Of a DNA stretch of 64,000 nucleotides, positions 16,873-26,105 are shown one piece after another. The translations under genes and the position numbers were made by a program. Origin of the DNA: an uncultured Eubacteriales bacterium. Lineage in GTDB: Bacteria > Bacillota > Clostridia > Oscillospirales > Oscillospiraceae. The notes under the pieces are model-generated. The model was not told the DNA's origin, ran no database searches, and was given only the letters and a program-made list of their open reading frames with translations. Position 1 is the stretch's first letter, and every line of letters starts with the position of its first letter. Location: NCBI GenBank assembly GCA_934572535.1, contig CAKTLJ010000006.1, forward strand, positions 1-64,000, written 5' to 3'.

Positions 16873-17323
16873 CATACCCTCCCTCCTGGGCCTCGCGTTC
16901 CGGGCTGGGCGGCTTGCCGTGGGGGAAGAGCCTGTCGGGGCAGTCTGCCGGGCGCATAAGGCGTACCTGCTGCTGCTGGCCCACGACGCAGCGGACAACA
17001 CCATCCGCCGGGCTCATCATTTCTGCCAAGCCGGAAACAACACCATCTGCCTGACCCTTCCCCACAGCAAGGAGGAGCTGGGCAGTTGTCTGGGGCGGTC
17101 CTCCTGCGCCATGCTGGCCATCAGCGAGATCGGCTTCGCCGCCGCTGTGGCCGACAAGCTGGCCCAGGCCGACCCGGAGACCTATGGCGCTGCGCGGGCG
17201 CAGCTCGCCCAAAAAGCGGCCCGGACCAAAAAGCGCCGGGACGAAAAACGCGCCCATGAGAAGAACCTGCGGACGGGGAAACGCTCTGCCGCCCGCAGAG
17301 AGAACAAAAAGCGGAATATCTGA
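16865..17323 (+). CDS. ylxQ: L7Ae-type RNA-binding protein YlxQ
   Basis: An L7Ae/L30e-fold protein expected to bind kink-turn RNA; its role between rnpM and infB is still unclear in the family. The fold covers about residues 1-100 (LLGLAFRAGRLAVGEE, then LLLAHDAADNT). At 152 residues it is longer than the usual roughly 100 because of a very basic C-terminal tail (RTKKRRDEKRAHEKN and beyond) likely to contact RNA. The ATG overlaps rnpM by eight bases, indicating coupled translation. Confidence 0.9.
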   Translation: MDSIPSLLGLAFRAGRLAVGEEPVGAVCRAHKAYLLLLAHDAADNTIRRAHHFCQAGNNTICLTLPHSKEELGSCLGRSSCAMLAISEIGFAAAVADKLAQADPETYGAARAQLAQKAARTKKRRDEKRAHEKNLRTGKRSAARRENKKRNI

Positions 17324-17368
17324 CCTGGGGACCCTCCGGTCCCCGGGCATTGACGGAGGTGGCTATAT

Positions 17369-19843
17369 TTGAGTTTTGAGAATAAGTATCGTGTGCATGA
17401 GGTAGCCAAGGACCTTGGTAAGTCCACCAAGGAGATCACCCAGATCCTGTCCACTTACGCGACTACCCCGAAGAACCATATGCAGGTGCTGGACGACAAG
17501 GAGCTTTCCCTGATCTTCGAGCGTGTGACCCAGAACAACCAGGTGGCCGACATGCAGGCCTCCCTGGGTACCCCCGCCCGCAAGGAAAAGACCGAGTCGC
17601 CCAAGAACAACAACAACAATAATAATAACAACAACAACGACCGTCCCCGCGACAACCGCCAGGGCGGCCGGGACCGCAGCGACAACCGCGACAACCGAAA
17701 CCGCGGCGACCGGAACGACAACAACCGCCAGGGCGGCCGGGACCGCGGCGACAACCGCGACAACCGCAGCCGCGGCGACCGCAATGACAACAACCGGAAC
17801 GACAACCGCCAGGGCCAGCAGAACCAGGCGCCCAAGGCCGAGCTGAACAAGCCCACCACCCGCGTGCCGGAAAAGAAGCTGGTGGACACCCGCAAGGGCG
17901 GCACCGTCAACCTGGATAAGTACGACGAGCATCTGGAGACCCTGGCGCCTGAGCGGGCCAACCGGATGCAGAGCGGCAAGCAGAAGATCCAGAGCCGCAG
18001 CAGCCAGCGCAAGGGCGCCAGCTACGGCAGCAAGCGCAAGCAGGAGGAGCAGGAAAAGATGCGCCGCCTCCAGCTGGAGATCGCCAAGAAGACCCCCCTC
18101 ACCGTCAAGATCCCCGACGAGATCGGCGTGGGCGAGCTGGCCTCCCGCATGAAGAAGACCGGCGCAGACGTGGTCAAGGCCCTGATGAAGATGGGCGTCA
18201 TGGCCTCCCTGTCCGAGATCATCGACTACGACACCGCCGCCCTGGTGGCCATGGAGCTGGGCTGCAAGGTGGAGAAGGAAGTCATCGTCACCATCGAGGA
18301 GAAGCTCATCGACACGGCAGAAGACAAGCAGGAGGACCTCGCGCCCCGCGCCCCCGTCGTCGTGGTCATGGGCCACGTGGACCACGGCAAGACCTCCCTG
18401 CTCGACTATATCCGCAACGCCCACGTGGCCTCCGGCGAGGCCGGCGGCATCACCCAGCACATCGGCGCCTACCAGGTGGACGTGAACGGCTCCCCCGTCA
18501 CCTTCCTGGACACCCCCGGCCACGAGGCCTTCACCGCCATGCGTGCCCGCGGCGCCATGATCACCGACGTGGCCATCCTGGTCGTGGCCGCCGACGACGG
18601 CATCATGCCCCAGACCGTGGAGTCCATCAACCACGCCAAGGCCGCCGAGATCCCCATCATCGTGGCCATCAACAAGATGGATAAGCCCACCGCCAACCCC
18701 GACCACATCATGCAGCAGCTCACCGAGTACGAGCTGGTGCCCGAGGCCTGGGGCGGCGACACCATCGTCTGCCCCATCTCCGCCAAGACCGGCATGGGCA
18801 TCGACAACCTTCTGGAAATGCTGGTCCTCACCGCCGAAATGCGCGAGCTGAAGGCCAACCCCAACCGCACCGCCCACGGCGCGGTCATCGAGGCCCGCCT
18901 GGACAAGGGCCGCGGCCCCGTGGCCACCCTGCTGGTCCAGAACGGCACCCTGAAGCAGGGCGATGTGATCATCGCCGGGACCGCCGTCGGCCGCGTCCGC
19001 GCCATGACCGACGCGAAGGGCAAGAAGATCCAGACCGCCGGTCCCTCCGTCCCCGTGGAGATCACCGGCATGAGCGAAGTGCCCAGCGCGGGCGACGAGT
19101 TCCACGCCGTGGCCGACGAGCGCATGGCCCGCGAGCTGGTCGAGCAACGCAAGCACGAGAACAAGATGGCCGCCAACGCCGGCAACCAGAAGGTCACCCT
19201 GGACGACCTCTTCTCCCACATCCAGCAGGGCGAACTGAAGAACCTGAACATCATCGTCAAGGCCGACGTGCAGGGCTCTGCCGAGGCGGTCAAGGCCTCC
19301 CTGGAGAAGCTGACCAACGAGGAGGTCCGCGTCCGGGTCATCCACTGCGCCGTGGGCGCGATCAACGAGTCCGACGTCATGCTGGCCGCCACCTCCGGCG
19401 CCATCGTCGTGGGCTTCAACGTCCGCCCCGACGCCAACGCCAAGGAGTCCGCCGCCCGCATGAAGGTGGACATGAGAATGTATCGCGTCATCTACGACGC
19501 CATCAACGAGATCGAAGCCGCCATGAAGGGTATGCTGGCGCCCAAGTTCAAGGAAGTGGAGCTTGGCTCCGCCGAGGTCCGCAACGTCTTCCGCATCACC
19601 GGCGTGGGCATGGTCGCCGGCTGCTACGTCACCGAAGGCAAGATGCAGCGCAACGCCCAGCTCCGCCTGGTCCGCGACGGCATCATCATCTACGACGGCT
19701 CCATCTCCTCCCTGCAACGCTTCAAGGACAGCGTGAAGGAAGTGGCCGCAGGCTACGAATGCGGCATTACCTTCGAAAAGTTCCAGGATATCAAGGTGGG
19801 CGACGTGATCGAAGCCTTCCTCATGGAGCAGATCGAAGTTTGA
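17369..19843 (+). CDS. infB: Translation initiation factor IF-2
   Basis: IF-2 is the GTPase that recruits initiator tRNA and joins the subunits. The 824-residue chain has an IF2_N domain (about 1-60), a long disordered Asn/Arg/Asp/Gly-rich stretch (about 78-155), a second IF2_N domain (about 250-300) and the GTPase with GHVDHGKT (near 335), [13 protein letters not shown] and SAKTG. Domains II, III and C2 complete it. The TTG at 17369 is the start, since GGAGGT at 17355-17360 lies eight bases upstream. The low-complexity repeat is listed separately. Confidence 0.97.
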   Translation: MSFENKYRVHEVAKDLGKSTKEITQILSTYATTPKNHMQVLDDKELSLIFERVTQNNQVADMQASLGTPARKEKTESPKNNNNNNNNNNNDRPRDNRQGGRDRSDNRDNRNRGDRNDNNRQGGRDRGDNRDNRSRGDRNDNNRNDNRQGQQNQAPKAELNKPTTRVPEKKLVDTRKGGTVNLDKYDEHLETLAPERANRMQSGKQKIQSRSSQRKGASYGSKRKQEEQEKMRRLQLEIAKKTPLTVKIPDEIGVGELASRMKKTGADVVKALMKMGVMASLSEIIDYDTAALVAMELGCKVEKEVIVTIEEKLIDTAEDKQEDLAPRAPVVVVMGHVDHGKTSLLDYIRNAHVASGEAGGITQHIGAYQVDVNGSPVTFLDTPGHEAFTAMRARGAMITDVAILVVAADDGIMPQTVESINHAKAAEIPIIVAINKMDKPTANPDHIMQQLTEYELVPEAWGGDTIVCPISAKTGMGIDNLLEMLVLTAEMRELKANPNRTAHGAVIEARLDKGRGPVATLLVQNGTLKQGDVIIAGTAVGRVRAMTDAKGKKIQTAGPSVPVEITGMSEVPSAGDEFHAVADERMARELVEQRKHENKMAANAGNQKVTLDDLFSHIQQGELKNLNIIVKADVQGSAEAVKASLEKLTNEEVRVRVIHCAVGAINESDVMLAATSGAIVVGFNVRPDANAKESAARMKVDMRMYRVIYDAINEIEAAMKGMLAPKFKEVELGSAEVRNVFRITGVGMVAGCYVTEGKMQRNAQLRLVRDGIIIYDGSISSLQRFKDSVKEVAAGYECGITFEKFQDIKVGDVIEAFLMEQIEV
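17606..17827 (+). repeat. Low-complexity coding repeat in infB
   Basis: Codes for eleven consecutive Asn and then about 60 residues built from [18 protein letters not shown] and similar blocks, with one roughly 25-residue block repeated. It lies in the disordered linker of IF-2, where length and sequence vary between species. Confidence 0.85.
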
Positions 19844-19861
19844 TCTACGGAGGTGCAAACT

Positions 19862-20221
19862 ATGGCTTCCAATCGAATCGGACGAATCAACGAGGAGATC
19901 CAGCGTGAGCTGGCCTCCCTTCTCCGCACCGTCAAGGACCCCCGTGTCCACGGCCTGGTGACTATCACCAACGTGGACACCACCCCTGACCTGCGCTATG
20001 CCAAGGTCTATGTGAGCGTCCTGGACAAGAGCGACGTGAAAGAGGTCCTCAAGGGCCTCCGATCCGCCGGTGGCTACCTGCGCCGGGAGCTGGGCCATGC
20101 CCTCTCCCTGCGCTACACCCCCGAGCTGGTCTTCACCGAGGACACCTCCATCGACAAGGGCACCCATATTTTAAAGATCCTCAACGACATCGAGCGCAAG
20201 GAATCCGGAGGGACAGAATGA
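19862..20221 (+). CDS. rbfA: Ribosome-binding factor A
   Basis: RbfA binds the 30S subunit during 16S rRNA 5'-end maturation. The 119-residue protein shows SNRIGRINEEIQRELASLL, DPRVHGLVTITNVD and the KH-type stretch AKVYVSVL. ATG at 19862 is supported by CGGAGGT about nine bases upstream; an earlier in-frame codon overlaps that site. Its stop overlaps the next start (ATGA). Confidence 0.95.
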   Translation: MASNRIGRINEEIQRELASLLRTVKDPRVHGLVTITNVDTTPDLRYAKVYVSVLDKSDVKEVLKGLRSAGGYLRRELGHALSLRYTPELVFTEDTSIDKGTHILKILNDIERKESGGTE

Positions 20222-21168
20222 CAGTCCAAGAGACCGCCAGCCGCTTACTGGAGCTGGACAATATCCTCATCCTCACCCACCGGCGGCCCGACGGCGACAC
20301 CATCGGCAGCGCGGCCGCCCTCTGCCTTGCCCTGCGTCAGAAGGGCAAGACCGCCCACGTCCTCTTCAACGAAGACGCCCACAGGCTCTTCGACCCCTAC
20401 TTTGACGGGGTCCTGGCCCCGGACGACTTCCGGCCGGACGCCGTGGTGACCGTGGACGCCGCCGCCCCGGGGATGCTCCCCGACAGCGCCGCCCCCCTGA
20501 AGGACCGGGTCGATCTCTGCATCGACCACCACGGCTCCAACGAGGGCTACGCCCGGGAGACCTGCTTGGACCCCTCCGCCGCGGCCTGCGGGGAGCTGCT
20601 CTACCATATCTTCCTGGCAATGGGCGTGACCATCACGCAGCCCATGGCGCGGCTGCTCTACATGGCCATCGCCACCGACACCGGCTGCTTCGTCTACTCC
20701 AACACCACGCCGGAGACCCATCGCATCGCCGCCAGCCTCATGGAGACCGGCTTTGACGCCCAGTGGGTCAACAAGCGGCACTTCCGGGTCAAATCCCTCA
20801 AGCGGATGCAGCTCGAGAGCCGACTCGTCCAGGAAATGGACCTGGAGCAGAACGGCTCCCTGGTCTTTGCCTACGTGACGCTGGACCTGATCCACGCGCT
20901 CCAGGCCACCGAGGAGGACCTGGAGGACATCGCCGCCTTCATCGGCCTGCTGGAGGGGGTGGACAACGCCGTCACCATCCGGCAGCTCAAGCCCGAGACG
21001 TGCAAGATCTCTCTGCGCACCGACGGCAGGACCCTGAACGCCTCCGATGTCTGCGCCCGCTTCGGCGGCGGCGGACATCCGGCTGCCGCGGGCTGCACCA
21101 TCCACGGCACCCCGGCCCAGGCCAAGGCGGCCATGCTGGACGCGATCAGGACGGTGCAGCATGGCTAA
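20218..21168 (+). CDS. nrnA: DHH-family phosphoesterase NrnA-like (nanoRNase/pAp phosphatase)
   Basis: A 316-residue DHH/DHHA1 enzyme; NrnA homologues degrade very short RNAs and dephosphorylate pAp using Mn2+. Metal-binding motifs are HRRPDGDTIGS (Asp25, Asp27), VDAAAPG, CIDHHGSN (Asp103-His104-His105) and the ATDTG segment. The C-terminal DHHA1 domain ends in GGGGHPAAAG. The gene is embedded in the infB operon, as in many Firmicutes, with a four-base overlap with rbfA and an eight-base overlap with truB. Confidence 0.93.
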   Translation: MTVQETASRLLELDNILILTHRRPDGDTIGSAAALCLALRQKGKTAHVLFNEDAHRLFDPYFDGVLAPDDFRPDAVVTVDAAAPGMLPDSAAPLKDRVDLCIDHHGSNEGYARETCLDPSAAACGELLYHIFLAMGVTITQPMARLLYMAIATDTGCFVYSNTTPETHRIAASLMETGFDAQWVNKRHFRVKSLKRMQLESRLVQEMDLEQNGSLVFAYVTLDLIHALQATEEDLEDIAAFIGLLEGVDNAVTIRQLKPETCKISLRTDGRTLNASDVCARFGGGGHPAAAGCTIHGTPAQAKAAMLDAIRTVQHG

Positions 21169-22030
21169 CGGCATCCTGGTCATCGACAAGCCCCAGGACT
21201 GGACCTCCCACGACGTGGTGGCCAAGCTCCGGGGCATCCTTCACGAGAAGCGCATCGGTCACGCCGGTACCCTGGACCCCATGGCTACCGGCGTGCTCCC
21301 CGTCTTTGTGGGGCGCGCCACCCGGGCCGTGGAGTTCGCCGCAGAGCGGGAGAAGGAATACATCGCGGGCCTGCGCCTGGGCGTCGTCACCGACACCCAG
21401 GACATCACCGGCTCCGTCCTGGCGACCAGCCCGGTCTCCGTGACCCGGGCGCAGGTGGAGGCCGTCCTGGCGCGGTTCCAAGGCCCCATCCAGCAGGTCC
21501 CGCCCATGTACTCCGCCATCAAGAAGGACGGCAGAAAGCTCTATGAGCTGGCCCGCCGGGGGCAGGAGGTGGAGCGGCAGCCCCGCCCCATCACCATCCA
21601 CGCCCTGACGCTCACGGAGCAGGTCTCCCCCACCGAGTTCACCCTCCGGGTGCTCTGCTCCAAGGGGACCTACGTGCGCACCCTCTGCCACGACATCGGG
21701 CAGGCGCTGGGCTGCGGGGGCACCCTCTCCGCCCTGCGCCGGACCCAGTCCGCCGGGTTCACCCTGGACCAGGCGGTGACCCTGGAGCAGCTGGCCGGGA
21801 TGGACGACCCTGCCGCCGCTCTGCTGCCGGTGGAGGCCTACTTCGCCCACTATCCCGCCCTCACCCTCGCCAGCGAGGGGGCCGTGAAAAAAGTCCGCAA
21901 CGGCAGCGCCGTGACCATGAAAGGGGCCGACGGCACCTACCGGGTCTACAGCGGCCAGCGGGAATTTCTCGCCCTGAGCAAGCTGGAGCAGGGCGTCTTA
22001 ACCACCATAAAAAGCTTTTTCGAGGTATAA
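21161..22030 (+). CDS. truB: tRNA pseudouridine-55 synthase
   Basis: TruB makes pseudouridine 55 in the T-loop of tRNAs. The 289-residue protein begins MANGILVIDKPQDWTSHDVV and contains the catalytic aspartate in GHAGTLDPMATGVL (Asp39), then VPPMYSAIKKDG and CSKGTYVRTLCHDIG. The C-terminal 60 residues form a PUA-like domain. Translation is probably coupled to the preceding gene by the eight-base overlap. Confidence 0.96.
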   Translation: MANGILVIDKPQDWTSHDVVAKLRGILHEKRIGHAGTLDPMATGVLPVFVGRATRAVEFAAEREKEYIAGLRLGVVTDTQDITGSVLATSPVSVTRAQVEAVLARFQGPIQQVPPMYSAIKKDGRKLYELARRGQEVERQPRPITIHALTLTEQVSPTEFTLRVLCSKGTYVRTLCHDIGQALGCGGTLSALRRTQSAGFTLDQAVTLEQLAGMDDPAAALLPVEAYFAHYPALTLASEGAVKKVRNGSAVTMKGADGTYRVYSGQREFLALSKLEQGVLTTIKSFFEV

Positions 22031-22034
22031 CACG

Positions 22035-22949
22035 TTGGAACACATGAATCAGACAAGGCGCGTCATCGCGCTGGGTTTTTTTGACGGCGTGCACAACGGC
22101 CACGCTGCCCTCATGCGCCGCACTGTCCAGGTGGCCAAGGAGATCGGCGCGGTTCCCTCCGCCTTTACCTTTGACCCCCATCCCCAGACTGTGATCACCG
22201 GCAAGCCGCTGCCCCTCATCACCTCCCCCGAGGACCGGACCGACCTGATGCGGAAGTATTACGGCATCGAGGACGTCATCATCCAGCCCTTCACCCCTGA
22301 ATTCCGCCAGCAGCCCTGGCGGCAGTTCCTGGAGGAGACCCTGATCCGGACCTACGGCGCGGTCCATCTGGTGGCCGGTCACGACTATCACTTCGGCTTC
22401 AAGGGCGAGGGGACCCCGCAAAAACTCCAGGCGGCCTGCCAGGAGCTGGGCATCGGCTGCGACATCATCGAAAAGGTGGAGCTGGACAGCATCACGATCT
22501 CCTCCACCTACATCCGCCAGCTCATCTCCGAGGGCGACATTGAGCGGGCGAACCGCTTCCTGGGCCACCCCTACACCCTCAGCGACCGGGTCTCCCACGG
22601 CAAAAAGCTGGGGACCACCCTGGGCTTCCCCACGGTGAACCTGAAGCTGAAGGAGCACGTGCTGCCCCCCGCCAAGGGCGTTTACGCCACCAAGGTCATC
22701 CTGGAAAACGGAGAGACCCACATCGCGGTCACCAACGTGGGCACCCGCCCCACGGTGGACGACGGCAACCACCTGACCATCGAGGGCTTCATCCTGGATT
22801 TCAGCGGAGACCTCTATGGCCAGAAGATCCAGATGGAGTTCTACAAGTATCTCCGTCCCGAACGCAAGTTCCCCTCCTTCGACGCGCTGAAGGAGGAGGT
22901 CTACCACAACGCGGACCAGACCCGGGAATACTTTGCAGAACACCCCTGA
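22035..22949 (+). CDS. ribF: Bifunctional riboflavin kinase/FAD synthetase
   Basis: RibF converts riboflavin to FMN and then FAD. The N-terminal nucleotidyltransferase domain has LGFFDGVHNGHAAL and the segment TFDPHPQTV, and the C-terminal flavokinase domain has GKKLGTTLGFPTVNL and GTRPTVDDGN. Length is 304 residues, as expected. The TTG at 22035 is taken as start because GAGGT at 22022-22026 stands eight bases before it; the in-frame ATG nine bases later would be too far. Last gene of the operon. Confidence 0.95.
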   Translation: MEHMNQTRRVIALGFFDGVHNGHAALMRRTVQVAKEIGAVPSAFTFDPHPQTVITGKPLPLITSPEDRTDLMRKYYGIEDVIIQPFTPEFRQQPWRQFLEETLIRTYGAVHLVAGHDYHFGFKGEGTPQKLQAACQELGIGCDIIEKVELDSITISSTYIRQLISEGDIERANRFLGHPYTLSDRVSHGKKLGTTLGFPTVNLKLKEHVLPPAKGVYATKVILENGETHIAVTNVGTRPTVDDGNHLTIEGFILDFSGDLYGQKIQMEFYKYLRPERKFPSFDALKEEVYHNADQTREYFAEHP

Positions 22950-22960
22950 GCAAGAAAAAC

Positions 22961-23024
22961 AGGCTGTCTCATGAAGCCCCGTTCCACCCCGTCGTGGGAC
23001 CCTGCTTCGTGAGACAGCCTTTTG
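22961..23024. terminator. Intrinsic terminator after ribF
   Basis: A 17-bp stem with one G-U pair (22961-22977 with 23004-23020) encloses a smaller 7-bp hairpin; TTTT follows on the plus strand and GTTTTTCTTG on the minus strand. It serves ribF and the convergent CLC gene. Confidence 0.85.
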
Positions 23025-23067
23025 TCGTTTCAGAAGATCTTCTCCCGTTTGCCCGCCGGAGAGCGCG

Positions 23068-24372
23068 TCACTGCCTGTGGATGCTCTCCTCCTCGGGGAT
23101 GGTCCCGGTGGCGTCGGCCAGCTTGGAAAAGGCAAACTTCTGCTTGGCGTACAGGCCGCTGTAGCCGGAGACCAGGAAGCTGGCGGCCACGGCCACCAGG
23201 AAGCCCCCGGAGTTGCAGAAGAGGAAGACCTCAAAGCCCAGCACCAGGGAGGTCAGGGGGCAGTTCGTCACCCCGCAGAAGAGGGCGATCATGCCGATGG
23301 CGGCGGCGTAAGGGGCCGGCAGGCCCAGCAGCGGCCCCACCGCGCAGCCGAAGGCCGCGCCGATGGCAAAGGAGGGGACGATCTCGCCGCCCTTGAACCC
23401 GGCCCCCAGCGTGAGCGCCGTGAAGAGGAGCTTGAGCAGGAAGTCCCAGGGCAGACATTCTCCCTTGCCGATGGTCTGGTCGATGATGGCCTGCCCGCTG
23501 CCCAGGTAATACTTGGTGTTCAGCAGCAGGGTCAGGACAACGACCGCCGCGCCGCCCGCCATCACCCGCAGATAGGGGTTGGGGAAAAGGTGCTCCAGCC
23601 CCTTGCGCACACCGGAGAAGGTGTAGCACACCAGGATGCTCAGCAGGCCGCAGGCAATGGAGAGCACCAGGACCTTGGCGTAGAAGAGCGCGTCGGGGGT
23701 GGAGGCCGTGATGTAATAGGTCACCGCCCGCTCCCCCATGGCCCGGGCCACGTGACCGGCGGTGATGGAGGCCACCACGCAGGGGAAGAGCGCCCCCATG
23801 GGCAGCATCCCCACGCAGGAGATCTCCAGGGCGAAGATGACGGCGGAGATCTGGTTGCCAAAGACGGCGGAAAACCCGGCGCTCATGCCGCACATGATGG
23901 CCAGGTCCTCGAAGGCATCGCCGATGCGCAGGCGCTTGCGCACCAGCTCCGCCAGGGAGCCGCCCAGCTGCAAGGCCGCGCCCTCCCGACCGGCGGACCC
24001 GCCAAAGCAGTGGGTCAGCAGGGTGGAGGCGAAGATCACCGGGGCCAGGACCCGGGAGACCGGCTGCTCCCCTCGGGCCGCCTGGACGATGAGGTCGGTG
24101 CCGCCGGCGGTCTTGATGCCGCCCCTGCGATACATCCACACCACCGGCAGACCGGCCAAGGGCAGCAGGAGGGCGGCCCACACGGTCCCCTCCCGAAGGT
24201 GGGTGGCCAGGTCCAGCAGCCGGGCAAAGCCCCCGCCGATGACCCCCACCACCAAGCCCACCACCAAGCCGAAGAGCAAGGCCCGGGCATTGATGCGGAG
24301 GCTTTCCCCGCTGAAGATCATTTCCGTGCGGACCTGCCGGAAAAGCGCCCAAATTTTCCCTTTTTTCTCCAT
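23068..24372 (-). CDS. CLC-family anion channel/antiporter (possibly CLC-F)
   Basis: A 434-residue CLC membrane protein with the usual 17-18 helical segments. The gating-glutamate motif is GGSAGREGAALQLGG, and the late motif is GAGFKGGEIVPSFAIGAAFG. The classical chloride motif GSGIP is absent: AGGTDLIVQ stands in its place. Those features resemble the fluoride/proton antiporter clade (CLC-F) more than chloride exchangers, but selectivity is inferred and I see no fluoride riboswitch upstream. The ATG at 24372 follows AGGTGG and leaves a 30-nt leader; an ATG at 24399 would be almost leaderless. Confidence 0.85.
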   Translation of the reverse strand: MEKKGKIWALFRQVRTEMIFSGESLRINARALLFGLVVGLVVGVIGGGFARLLDLATHLREGTVWAALLLPLAGLPVVWMYRRGGIKTAGGTDLIVQAARGEQPVSRVLAPVIFASTLLTHCFGGSAGREGAALQLGGSLAELVRKRLRIGDAFEDLAIMCGMSAGFSAVFGNQISAVIFALEISCVGMLPMGALFPCVVASITAGHVARAMGERAVTYYITASTPDALFYAKVLVLSIACGLLSILVCYTFSGVRKGLEHLFPNPYLRVMAGGAAVVVLTLLLNTKYYLGSGQAIIDQTIGKGECLPWDFLLKLLFTALTLGAGFKGGEIVPSFAIGAAFGCAVGPLLGLPAPYAAAIGMIALFCGVTNCPLTSLVLGFEVFLFCNSGGFLVAVAASFLVSGYSGLYAKQKFAFSKLADATGTIPEEESIHRQ

Positions 24373-24408
24373 GATACCACCTGTCCCGCTTCGATTCATC
24401 TGGGTTTT

Positions 24409-24436
24409 ATCATATCACATTCCCGCCGCTTTGCAA
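24409..24436 (-). promoter_or_regulatory. Promoter of the CLC gene
   Basis: Minus-strand TTGCAA (24431-24436), 16 bp, TATGAT (24409-24414). Confidence 0.6.
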
Positions 24437-24458
24437 TCCGAAATCCCCACCCGGAAGC

Positions 24459-24488
24459 TTGTCAGAATTGTGCAATCTATGCTATGAT
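24459..24488 (+). promoter_or_regulatory. Promoter of the dusB operon
   Basis: TTGTCA (24459-24464), 18 bp, extended TGC-TATGAT (hexamer 24483-24488), divergent from the CLC promoter. Confidence 0.7.
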
Positions 24489-24529
24489 TGTGGGATGATA
24501 CGATTCTAAAGAAAACGAGGTGATGCCAC

Positions 24530-25519
24530 GTGCAGATCGGTTCTGTACACATCGACTCCCCTCTGGTCCTGGCTCCCATGGCCGGGGTGACCGACATCGC
24601 GTTCCGCAGCATCTGCCGGGAGCTGGGCGCGGCCTACACCATCACGGAAATGGTCAGCGCCAAGGCCCTGTGCTATCAGGATAAAAAGAGCCTTCCCCTC
24701 CTGCGTCTGGGCGAGGGCGAACACCCCGCCGGGGTCCAGCTCTTCGGCAGCGACCCCGCCTGCATGGAGGAGGCCGCCGCCATCGCCATGGAGGTCTCCG
24801 GCGCGGACATCCTGGACATCAACATGGGCTGCCCGGTGCCCAAGGTCGCCAACAACGGCGACGGCTCCGGCCTGCTGAAGGACCTGGACAAGGCCTGCCG
24901 GGTGGCCGAAGCCACCATCCGGGGGGCCAAGGGCAGGCCCGTGACCGTGAAAATGCGTCTGGGCTGGGACAAGGGCAACATCGTCTGCCTGGAGCTGGCC
25001 AAGCAGCTGGAATCCCTGGGGGTGGCCGCCATCACCCTCCACGGCCGCACCAAGGTCCAGATGTACTCCGGCACCGCCAACTGGGACTACATCCGGGAGA
25101 TGAAAAACGCCCTGTCCATCCCCGTCATCGCCAACGGCGACGTCTTCTCCGGGCAGGACGCCGCCCACATCCTGCGCTACACCGGGGCCGACGGGGTCAT
25201 GATCGCCCGGGGCGTCTTCGGCAACCCCTGGATCTTCCAGCAGGCCAAGGCCGCCATCGCCGGGCAGCCCATCCCGCCGCTGCCCCCTCTGGCAGAGCGC
25301 TGCGACGTGGCCGTCCGCCAGTTTGAGCTGGCCGCCCAACACAAGAGCGAGCGCATCGCCTGCCTGGAGGCCCGGAAGCACTACGCCTGGTACCTGAAGG
25401 GAGTCCCCTACGCCGGGTACTGGAAGAGCGAGATCTCCAAGCTCACGACCCTGGAGGACGTCTACCGGGTCACCGCGGGCATCAAGCGCGAACTCAGGGA
25501 CGACGACCATGCAGGATGA
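24530..25519 (+). CDS. dusB: tRNA-dihydrouridine synthase
   Basis: Dus enzymes reduce uridines in the tRNA D-loop with FMN and NADPH. The 329-residue TIM barrel shows LAPMAGVTDIAFR at the N-terminus, DINMGCPVPKVANNGDGSGLL with the catalytic Cys, and the phosphate-binding region GDVFSGQDAA followed by GADGVMIARG. The start is GTG at 24530 behind GAGGTGAT. DusB-type assignment rests on overall similarity. Its last eleven bases overlap the sigma-factor gene. Confidence 0.94.
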   Translation: MQIGSVHIDSPLVLAPMAGVTDIAFRSICRELGAAYTITEMVSAKALCYQDKKSLPLLRLGEGEHPAGVQLFGSDPACMEEAAAIAMEVSGADILDINMGCPVPKVANNGDGSGLLKDLDKACRVAEATIRGAKGRPVTVKMRLGWDKGNIVCLELAKQLESLGVAAITLHGRTKVQMYSGTANWDYIREMKNALSIPVIANGDVFSGQDAAHILRYTGADGVMIARGVFGNPWIFQQAKAAIAGQPIPPLPPLAERCDVAVRQFELAAQHKSERIACLEARKHYAWYLKGVPYAGYWKSEISKLTTLEDVYRVTAGIKRELRDDDHAG

Positions 25520-26105
25520 ACGGCAGCTGATCCGCCAGGCCCAGGCGGGCGACCGCGACGCCTTTGAAGCCCTGGTCCATCTCCACCAGCGGATGGTCTA
25601 CGGCCTGGCCCTCTCCCTGACCCGCAGCCACCACGACGCGGAGGAGATCGCCCAGACGGTCTTTCTCAAGACCTGGCGGGGCCTCAAGGGCTTCCGGGGC
25701 GAGGCGTCCCTCTCCACCTGGCTCTACCGCCTCACCCGGAACGCCTGCACAGACCATCTCCGAGGGAACCAAAAGCGGTCCGGCGACCGCTCCATCGAGG
25801 ACCCGGACCTGGCCTGCCTGGCCGACCAGGCGCCCCTGCCCCAGGAGGTCGCGGAGCAGCGAGAGCGCCAGAAGGCCCTGCTGGACGCCATAGAGGGGCT
25901 GCCGGAGGAAGGCCGGGCCATCCTGCTCCTGCGGGAGGTGGAGGGCCTCTCCTACCAGGAGATCGCCCAAACCCTGGGGCTTCCCCTGGGAACGGTGCGC
26001 TCCCGCCTGTCCCGGGCCCGCCGCGCACTGCGGGAGGCCCTGCTGGCCGACGAGACCTGGGCAGACGCTCTGCCCAACCAAAAGGAAGGAGGCGCAACGC
26101 CGTGA
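25509..26105 (+). CDS. ECF-type RNA polymerase sigma factor
   Basis: A 198-residue sigma factor with only regions 2 and 4. Region 2 is GLALSLTRSHHDAEEIAQTV and the following TWRGLKGFRGEASLSTWLYR; region 4 is LPEEGRAILLLREVEGLSYQ and the helix-turn-helix EIAQTLGLPLGTVRSRLSRA. It is translated in an overlap with dusB and is followed by its probable anti-sigma factor with a four-base overlap, the usual pairing. The regulated promoters are unknown; no autoregulatory promoter is visible before it. Confidence 0.93.
   Translation: MQDERQLIRQAQAGDRDAFEALVHLHQRMVYGLALSLTRSHHDAEEIAQTVFLKTWRGLKGFRGEASLSTWLYRLTRNACTDHLRGNQKRSGDRSIEDPDLACLADQAPLPQEVAEQRERQKALLDAIEGLPEEGRAILLLREVEGLSYQEIAQTLGLPLGTVRSRLSRARRALREALLADETWADALPNQKEGGATP

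Noticed and set aside
17606..17827. CRISPR-like repetition
   Set aside because: The repeats are in frame inside infB, differ in length and have no spacers.
17363..20167. A 2.8-kb open frame on the minus strand opposite infB and rbfA
   Set aside because: Shadow of the strongly biased codons of infB; Gly/Val/His-rich and without a start site.
24373..24529. A fluoride riboswitch upstream of the CLC gene
   Set aside because: No match to its pseudoknot consensus, and the CLC leader is only about 30 nt long.
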